Part shown: in pieces, positions 57,372 to 64,000 of the stretch
Layout of the letters: the number at the start of each line of letters is the position of its first letter
Position numbering within the stretch: position 1 is the first letter of the stretch
NCBI GenBank assembly: GCA_948474755.1
Contig: CAOLHI010000359.1
Coordinates: 1 to 64,000 of the forward strand
DNA: 64,000 nucleotides
Direction: 5' to 3'
DNA from: Ctenosaura bakeri
Taxonomy: Eukaryota > Chordata > Lepidosauria > Squamata > Iguanidae
Program-made: the position numbers and the translations under genes
The notes under the pieces: model-generated
What the model was told of the DNA's origin: nothing
Databases searched by the model: none
What the model saw: only the letters and a program-made list of their open reading frames with translations

Positions 57372-57686
57372 TTAATCATGGGTTCTGATAGAGGACCTCA
57401 GGGGACCCATGCTTTGGAGATAACGATGTCCTTTTATATGAAAATAGACTGACAAGTCTATCCCTTTGAATACTACTGTATGTTCTCCTGTTACATTTGT
57501 GGTTGCGTTACCTAGAGGTAATCCCGTTATGTGTGGATCAGGCCTTGGGATTATTACAGGTTTGCTTTTAAAATCAAAGGGCACAATCTTGTAATGTTGT
57601 GCATGAAGAGTAGGGCATGGTATGATCCCATTATAGTCAAGAAGAGTTCTACCCTTCTGTGTCATGTTACATTGGTGCCCAGCCAT
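57372..57686 (-). other. Unassigned 104-codon open frame
   Basis: Reverse-strand frame from an ATG to a stop. The translation has balanced composition and two adjacent N-glycosylation sequons (NATTNVTG), a KPVIIPRPDPHITGLPLG segment and HTVVFKGIDLSVYF. It looks more protein-like than neighbouring frames, but I recognise no family and see no splice context that demands an exon. It lies just 3' of an H-family LTR in the opposite orientation, so an origin in a retroelement interior is possible. Chance remains the default explanation. Confidence 0.25.
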
Positions 57687-57945
57687 TATTTTCTATGCTT
57701 TGGCTGAGCATTTTGAAGTCATCTCACATTGAAAGATGTAGAAAGTAGTTCTTCCCAAAGTGCACAGGCTATTCTCACCAGCAGTAAGTTAACTGTGTGC
57801 ATGAGAGGAGCAGAAGCCCAACCAAGGTAAATATTGTTTGTAGAATAAAATATTATGATCCTCCAGACATTTTCACTGGCAAGAAGAAAAACTAATTCCC
57901 CCCCCCCTCTGTTTCTGTGTTTGGGGGAGAGAGAGCGAAAACAAA

Positions 57946-58144
57946 GGCCATTTCTGCCCTACATTGTTATAGTGTTGTTCCACTTTCAACATCCTGTGGA
58001 ACTCTGGGGTTTGTAGTTTACTGAGACCAAAGAACTCCCTGGTTGAGAATTCTAAATGCCCCTCCCTAAACTGCAAACCCCAGTATTCCATAGGATGTTG
58101 AAAGTGAAATAATAGCATTATAACAGTGTAGTACAGAAATGGCT
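57946..58144 (+). mobile_element. Foldback MITE, full copy (family C)
   Basis: 199 bp with near-complementary halves. Left GGCCATTTCTGCCCTACATT pairs with right GTAGTACAGAAATGGCT; the middle is GTTGAGAATTCTAAATGCCC and CCTAAACTGCAAACCCCAG. Closest to the copy at 9848. No target duplication visible (AAA and TTG). Confidence 0.75.
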
Positions 58145-58394
58145 TTGAAGAGAGCCTTACTTTCTTATGACTGCAAAAAATTATTGTTTGTTTGTTTGGC
58201 TTTTTTTAGTTTCTTTGCTTTAATAAATCCTACATCTGTGCTTTCAACATCATTCAGAACACTGACATGCTGAAATGAAACAACTATTGTTGCCTCAAAA
58301 GGTGGGTGACTCAGAGGTCCACCAGTGCCTCCATGGAATGGTGGGGAATTATTAGCTCCGAGGGAAGCCTGTGAGAGGGAGGTAACCATATAGG

Positions 58395-58960
58395 ATATTT
58401 CCATCTATTTTACCAATACTAAAATAGGGACACCATTTGGAGATTAAAAGAATGTTTTATTAGGGAAAATCACAAACACACATAAGCAATCTGACAACCA
58501 CACAAGGCTAACCAAAGGAAAGGAAGGAAAAATTAGATAGTGAGAAGTTGGGGTGAAGTGGGGGATATTTACTTATTCTGCAGAGAAGAAACAAAGTGAT
58601 GTGGCTCAGACTAGGGGTCCAAGCATAGTACAAGAACAGAAAAATGAGCATCAGAGTGATGGCCTATTTCGAGTGTACTATGAGTTGTCTGGCTCAGAGC
58701 AAGCATTTAAAATATCCTGTTTTGCCCTGAAGGGAAAGATTTTAATGTCTCTCTGGCAGAGCAGACAATGAGGTCTAGAACAGGCTAATGGACTTAACAT
58801 TAGATGACAAAGCACTGATGGAAATCACGATAGCTTCTTAATGTCTGGACAGGTGAGGAAACAAAGGAGAATTTCAGTGGGAAGAGGGAACAGGTTGATG
58901 ACAATTGGTTGCTCTATTGAGAAAACTTCACGTGCTATTGTATTTGAGTGATTAAGGGAA
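58395..58960 (-). mobile_element. LTR of family H, reverse copy
   Basis: Read in reverse it contains TTTGTCATCTAATGTTAAGT, AGACCTCATTGTCTGCTCTG, GGTTAGCCTTGTGTGG and TTCCCTAATAAAACATTC, collinear with the 3' two thirds of the copy at 14.6-16.4 kb, and ends near AGTATTGGTAAAATAGATGG, matching the other copy's AGTACTGGTAAACATAGGTG. The 5' edge is not resolved. Confidence 0.6.
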
Positions 58961-60010
58961 TTACTTCAAGCTCATTGGCACCAGAGCTTCCCAACTGATA
59001 TGACCTGGCTTTGCCCTGAGGTCCCATCTGACGTATTTTTGCATGTGTTCAGCTGGTCCTCTTTGTCAGCATGGCTTTTCAGCCATAACAGTGTATGATT
59101 TATATTTTATGTCAATTAAATAATCTTCATTGTCAATCCTATCATGGAGTGGGGGTGTCCAGCATGGTAACACTATAGTACACTTAGCCTCTGCCAGCAG
59201 ACAGATGGGTTTGAGAGTCCTTGTTAGTATCATGACCAGGATATCTTTGAGCATCATGGACAAACACTGACAACTCTTCAATGGCATAAAAAGAGTTAAT
59301 TTATATTTAATAGCTTTGTCAGATATTTCACTTCAGTTTGAAAGTCCGAGGCTGGGAAAAGATATGAAATGGAAGAGATGGGAATGGAGTGGGAATAAAC
59401 TTGCCTTTCAGAGACTTGCTGTACAGTTCTTATAGCTGTAAGCACATCTGCACATCGTGATTTCCTTTATTTGCATCTTCACTATATAAATCCATCTTCC
59501 ACAATCTTTGCCCTGGGGTGTGGTTGCACCCATGTTGAGGATTTAGCCAAGCATGGTCCTTTCTGATAACAGTGCTCCACGGGTCATACTTCTTCATGAA
59601 GTCATTGTGCTCCCACCATCTTGTCCCTGTGTGTCACAAGCACGGTATTTGGAAAATGGAAAAATCTGTTTTACACCTATCATCATGCAGCACTGCCACC
59701 TTTCCCAGCTGTGCAGAAGGGCAGAAGCGTGATGCATTCCTCCCCAGTGCAGCAATGGCAAATGCCCAGCTGAGCTGCAGAAGGGAAGAGGTGGGGTCAG
59801 TGCACTCCTTCATAGTGACCTGGTGAGGTGTGGAAGGGAGTGTTCCCAGCATGCTCTTTTCCCTGCCAGGGCTGCAATCAAACAAAGCAAAGCACCATTG
59901 TCATGTGGAAATGGCCCATGAGATACATGAATATTCTGCCATTTATTTGCCATTCATGGCATTCATATCATACCATGGGATAATCTGGGAAGAAGTAGTG
60001 CCTTAGGGGA
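58961..60010. other. unassigned DNA, possible degraded MITE at the end
   Basis: No gene recognised. 59515-59918 is less AT-rich and ends CATGTGGAAATGGCCC, resembling the right terminus of families B/C, but no matching left end was found. Confidence 0.35.
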
Positions 60011-60224
60011 GAGCCAGCATGGAGCAGTGGTTTGAACATTGGACTATTGCCCTGGAGACCAGGGTTTGATTCCCTTCTCAGTCATGGAAACCCACTCGGT
60101 GATCTTAGGCACATCACATAATCTCAGCCCCAAAAAACCCTGTGATAGGGCCATCTTAAGGTCACCATAAGTTGGAAATGACTTGAAGGCACACAATGAC
60201 AACAACAACAACAACAACAACAAC
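60011..60224 (+). mobile_element. tRNA-derived SINE with BovB-like tail
   Basis: Head GAGCCAGCATGGAGCAGTGG with TTTGAACATTGGACTA, B-box region CAGGGTTTGATTCCC, core CCCACTCGGTGATCTTAGGC, then AGTTGGAAATGACTTGAAGG and a tail of about eight CAA units. The best-preserved short-subtype copy in the window. Confidence 0.85.
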
Positions 60225-61193
60225 TGTTGCTTAAATGTCCAGTTCCACTACTTGCTGTGAGGAAATGTTGGACTCCATCAATTGAAATGCTTTTCTGTTG
60301 TAGACCATCTGCCAAATCATTCACCACAAATAAAGTTTTCTCTTACAACAGCAGCATGTGTCGGTTTTCAATATTGAATAAAGTCTTGGGGAAGTCTAAA
60401 ACTGCAGCCAGTTCCAACTCAAAACAATAGGTAAGATACAACTTGAACTCCAGTGGTTCAGAAAAAAATTCAGCTTGACAATTTTTGAGGGAAATGTTTC
60501 ACTCCCTCAGACCCTCATTATCTGTGATCAGAAACCCAGAAGTAGGACAAAGTAAAATTGTTTGCCATGGATTTAAAGGTTATATAGACCATCACAAATG
60601 TAGCAAGTACAATAGGCAGTTGCAGTTATGTAAATATTATAGCTTTTTAAAGTTGAATTAATAAAAAAAGTCTCTTGCCTTTTTTTGAGGGGGAGGGGGT
60701 AATAGCAAATCTTGACTGCCAAAAGATATCTAGTAAGAAAGTTTAGATTTCCTCACATCCTTAGGAATTTAAGTATATTTGACATCACCATGACTGAAAA
60801 ACTGGAATGTTTTTTTCAAAAGCCCCAGTTACATTCCTAAATTCAAACCTCCAATTTTAATGCAAAGCAATGCTTTGCAGCAGAAGTAGAAATACCCACA
60901 CATTTATGATATTATAGAGTTTTATCCAAGCAATACATGTGTATATGTTCCAGTTCAATCCAGGTTGACAGCAGGAACATCTTGTGATTTCCCATGGTTA
61001 CTTTTAAGTTTTTTTATTCTATTAATTGAACTGTACTGCTGCTTTATTAACTTAGAATTTGTAGGTTGGTTGTTCAGGATGGGGATCTGGCTTCAAATAT
61101 TCTGTAAAGCAGAATATTTGGTGGATTTTGGATTGGTGCTTATCTGTAAGCCATTGGCTGCCAGTCCATGGAGAGTTTCCAGTCCTTGACTCA
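60225..61193. other. unassigned non-coding DNA
   Basis: No gene or classifiable repeat; AT-rich. Confidence 0.5.
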
Positions 61194-61625
61194 GGCCCTT
61201 TTCGCACCTTACCTTCATTGCGGCAGTGGGAAGCGGCGTTCTCATGAGCAGCCGCTTGCGTGAGCCACTCTTGACAGCCCTTCTGCCTCCCGCATTGGCT
61301 TCCTGGTAGTGCGACCATCGCCCTAGCGCCCCGCCCCTTCATTCCGCAGCGCAGTCTGGAAGTTGTAGGCTGCACTCGGGGAAGGAAGCGCGACCGGGCC
61401 GCCTTGCTGACACACCGCACAGAGGTAAGTGTGCGAGGGCGCCGCGAGCATTGCGCAAGCGCCCAGTATTTTCGACTTACAGTCGAAAATAAGAAAATGC
61501 GCGTGCGCCCCGCTTTAGCCTTGTGAGCGTCGCGCGAGTGGGAGTGCATCAAACGGAGCGATGCTCCCACTCATGTGACGCTCAAGGGGTGCTCGCGCAA
61601 AAAAAAAAAGCATGCGAAAAGGGCC
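61194..61625 (-). mobile_element. Harbinger-like MITE family A, copy 5
   Basis: 432 bp, ends GGCCCTTTTCGCACC and ATGCGAAAAGGGCC, perfect TCA flanks (61191-61193 and 61626-61628). Same orientation as copies 3, 4 and 6 (CCTTACCTTCATTGCGG inside the left end). Perfect 10-bp stem ATTTTCGACT/AGTCGAAAAT with a 3-nt loop (61468-61490); 20-bp subterminal stem GAGCGTCGCGCGAGTGGGAG opposite CTCCCACTCATGTGACGCTC (61526-61584); GAGGTAAGTGTGCG near 61421. CpG-rich, so probably among the younger copies. The 172-codon reverse frame is incidental. Confidence 0.9.
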
Positions 61626-63869
61626 TCATTGTGAAAACAAATTGCCAATACCTAAAGTCAGGTGGTCTGAGAAGCATTGTTGTAAAGCACACACACACAA
61701 ACTCATACACTAAGGTATTTAAGGATACTAACTCACTTGGAGGTTCTTCTATGGAGACCAATTTGACAGATCTACAGATAAAATAAAATGTTTGGCATGT
61801 GCAGAAGAACTACACCAGTTAGTTTCCCTCTATACTTAATTCCTGCCATTTGTTATTCTTCTCCTATAGTGACATGAGCACAATTGAAGTCAAGGACATA
61901 ATCTGAATTTTGAGAGTTACCAGCACACCATTAGCAGCAAGACTTACATTGATAGAATTCAGGTAAATAATTGGATAGTGTAGCAAATTATTAGGATGTT
62001 GTGAAGTGTTTATTGTTAAGGTTCCTCGCTGTTTAACTGAACCAGTTCCTGTACCTTTAACTGAAGTTTCAGTTTAACAATTGAAGTTGCTCTTAATTGA
62101 TGATAATAGAGTATGTTTAACCTGCTTATTTTATGTTGTCAGGGCGCTCTGAGAGGCAATGTTGTATGAACAGGAACTGGCATGCCATTCTATTGTGGAA
62201 GGAGTGGACTTAGACTTGGGCTAAAGCCTGTGGCATACTTGAATCAGATTCGGTATAGGTTGAATGGTTCAATCAAGTCGGAAGGCTCAATTGAGTTGGG
62301 ACTAGTTTAAGGAAATAAAAGTGATTCCCAGATAATAGTAAAAATTATACTTTTTCTGAGTATAAAGCAGTCACTAGATAGAATAGCCACTGATGGATGC
62401 CACTATAATTTCATATCCTATGGTTGGGAAATATGGACTTTCATCCAGCAACCTGGAACTTCAATGTAACAAAATTCATTAATTAACACACAGGGAATTG
62501 TAATAGCAGGCTTACTAGTATTTTGGGACTACAAAGCAGACCATATTTATCATGGTAGGACTATATATATATATATTTGCAGTGTTTATAAATAGCACCT
62601 GCTTGCCAGAGATTCTTGTTGTTAATATATTAGAATGTATTGGTTGGTCCTTCTCACCCATGGGTGCAGACAGAATAATTCTTGAGTTATTTTTCAGCTT
62701 TCTCTCTTTTTTTAACAATGGGGTCTATTTTTAACCCAAAGCACACAGAAATAGACATTAACTGAGATACAAAGCTAGTAACAACTTCCATCACAATGCC
62801 ACCACAGAAACAAAGGGGGGATCTCTTTGGGGTATGTGGGAGGGAAGGAGTCAGGAAAGTTTGAAGAGGACTTTTGTTTGTGAATCCCTGATCTTCTCTT
62901 CTACTAAATCACACAGCTCGACTCCGTCATTAAGTGCAGCCTGAGTAAATGCAAGAGCGTCCCTGCAGTGCTAGGCATCTCACTGGCAGAAGGTCCCTAC
63001 TGTGGGAGACCTGACCCCGAACACTTTCATTTGGCACCATGCTGTCATCCTTATGATTTTCCCGTTTCCATTTTTCCCCCTTCAGTTAATTTTTCATCCC
63101 CCTTTGCATTATTTATTCTACTAGATTGTAGGACTGTGTGAAGAAATATCCCATTGTTAGAATGATAAAAAAATTGAAGTTAATAAAATGGGTTATTAAA
63201 ATAAGTTGCTTCTAATTATTAAAGAGAGAAATGAGCATCTAGGGTACCATGTGAGCAAGGGCTCACTAGCTGAAGAGGTAAAGTTCCTTGGTAATATAAG
63301 ATCTGATACTGCATAAAACTAACTCTGGAACATCGTTACTCTCAGGGCTGGTTTCCACACCTGGTGGTACTATAATGTGCTTGACTGAACTGCTATAATT
63401 GTGCAGATCACAATGACTGCATGAACAGCCTCTGCATAGAGTTGTTTTGTTGCTGTTGTTATATTTCCCACTATATCCTCAATCAAAATATAATGACTAA
63501 AAAAAAAAAATCACATCATACAAAATTAAAAACAGGAGTACACTAAGAATAGATTTAAAAGCATGACTGTTCAAAAGAAAACAACAAATGGACAACACAG
63601 CACACTCTGAAAGGCCATTTTCCCCTGAGCAACCAGCCCTCAGTGTCCTGCTGAAACAAAAAGGACTTCAAATGCCCATGGAAAAAGAAAAAAGGAGGAT
63701 GCCACAGAGAAGAGCTTCCCAAGAAGATCTCAAAAATGGGCAGGCTAATATGGGAGAATATGGTCCACCAGATAACCTGGACCTAAGTTGTATAGGATAT
63801 ATTTTATACAAACATCACTTCCATATAAATAGATGCCATTTGTGAATGCAAATTAATGATGAATTGTCT
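61626..63869. other. unassigned non-coding DNA
   Basis: No gene recognised. 62000-62340 shows repeated AACTGAA/GTTTAAC motifs and AATAAA near 62310 and could be an old LTR, without supporting ends. A TA microsatellite lies at 62562-62577. The 85-codon frame at 63588-63845 has no recognisable domain. Confidence 0.4.
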
Positions 63870-64000
63870 AGGCCAATACTTCTCAAACCTCTGATGTGGT
63901 GGACCTGCATTTTTCCCTCAGTGTGCCAGCAACCAGTACCATATTTGTTCCATTTATTTTTTTATTCACATATTTTCCTGAAAACCAGCTGGGAACCAGC
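63870..64000 (+). mobile_element. Charlie-like hAT element, cut by window end
   Basis: Begins CCAATACTTCTCAAACCTCTGATG, a variant of the hAT/Charlie terminus (CAGTGCTTCTCAAAC), followed by GTGGACCTGCATTTTTCCCT and GCCAGCAACCAG. Only the first 130 bp are visible. Confidence 0.45.

Noticed and set aside
62000..62340. Possible LTR with AATAAA
   Set aside because: No TATA box, no inverted termini and no second copy seen in the window.
1..64000. CRISPR array, operons or prokaryotic genes
   Set aside because: No regularly spaced repeats with unique spacers, no ribosome-binding sites before long frames; the repeat content is clearly vertebrate.

Overview
The window looks like nuclear DNA of a squamate reptile, most likely a lizard. 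The evidence is the repeat mix: RTE/BovB LINE fragments, tRNA-derived SINEs whose tails copy the BovB 3' end, CR1 and L1 fragments, LTRs, and many short non-autonomous DNA transposons. The DNA is AT-rich, lacks long open frames and has no prokaryotic gene layout. The species cannot be fixed from sequence alone. I found no convincing protein-coding exon, tRNA, rRNA or CRISPR array, so the window is intergenic or lies in a large intron. The longer open frames (172-206 codons) fall inside GC-rich transposons or repeat-like DNA.

Layout. 0-10 kb: unassigned DNA, a CR1 3' fragment (3.4-3.9 kb), compound microsatellites, a hAT MITE with a perfect 8-bp target duplication abutting a SINE (5.0-5.4 kb), a solo LTR (about 7.0-7.85 kb) and a foldback MITE (9.85 kb). 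10-24 kb: two SINE types, a BovB 3' end (11.1-11.7 kb), an LTR of a three-copy family split by nested insertions (14.6-16.4 kb), two hAT-like elements rich in AAGTC repeats (16.6 and 22.7 kb), and an L1 3' end (20.4-21.7 kb). 24-40 kb: MITEs at 25.2, 25.9 and 34.6 kb, SINEs at 30.7-31.0 kb, an LTR at 35.8 kb, a LINE-derived repeat at 36.9 kb and a 1.9-kb BovB fragment carrying the RT YADD motif (37.6-39.5 kb). 40-64 kb: MITEs at 41.4, 41.9, 42.8, 45.1, 51.5, 52.2, 55.3, 57.9 and 61.2 kb, SINEs at 40.0, 42.4 and 60.0 kb, LTR pieces at 48.9, 56.6 and 58.4 kb, and long unique stretches between.

The most notable system is a set of non-autonomous DNA transposons ending in GGCC(C/A)TTTC. Seven copies of a 410-600 bp type, two copies of a 440-470 bp type and several short foldback copies share the terminal bases but differ inside. 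Seven of the nine longer copies have identical 3-bp direct repeats at both ends (TGA, TTA, TTA, TCA, TGG, ATA, TTA), which points to PIF/Harbinger-like mobilisation. They also carry conserved internal hairpins and GGTAAG donor-like motifs. Separately, two CAGTGG-ended elements, one AAGTC-rich element and one Charlie-like element have 8-bp duplications typical of hAT. A 60-bp duplicated palindrome at 34.3-34.4 kb shows paired base changes in its stem.
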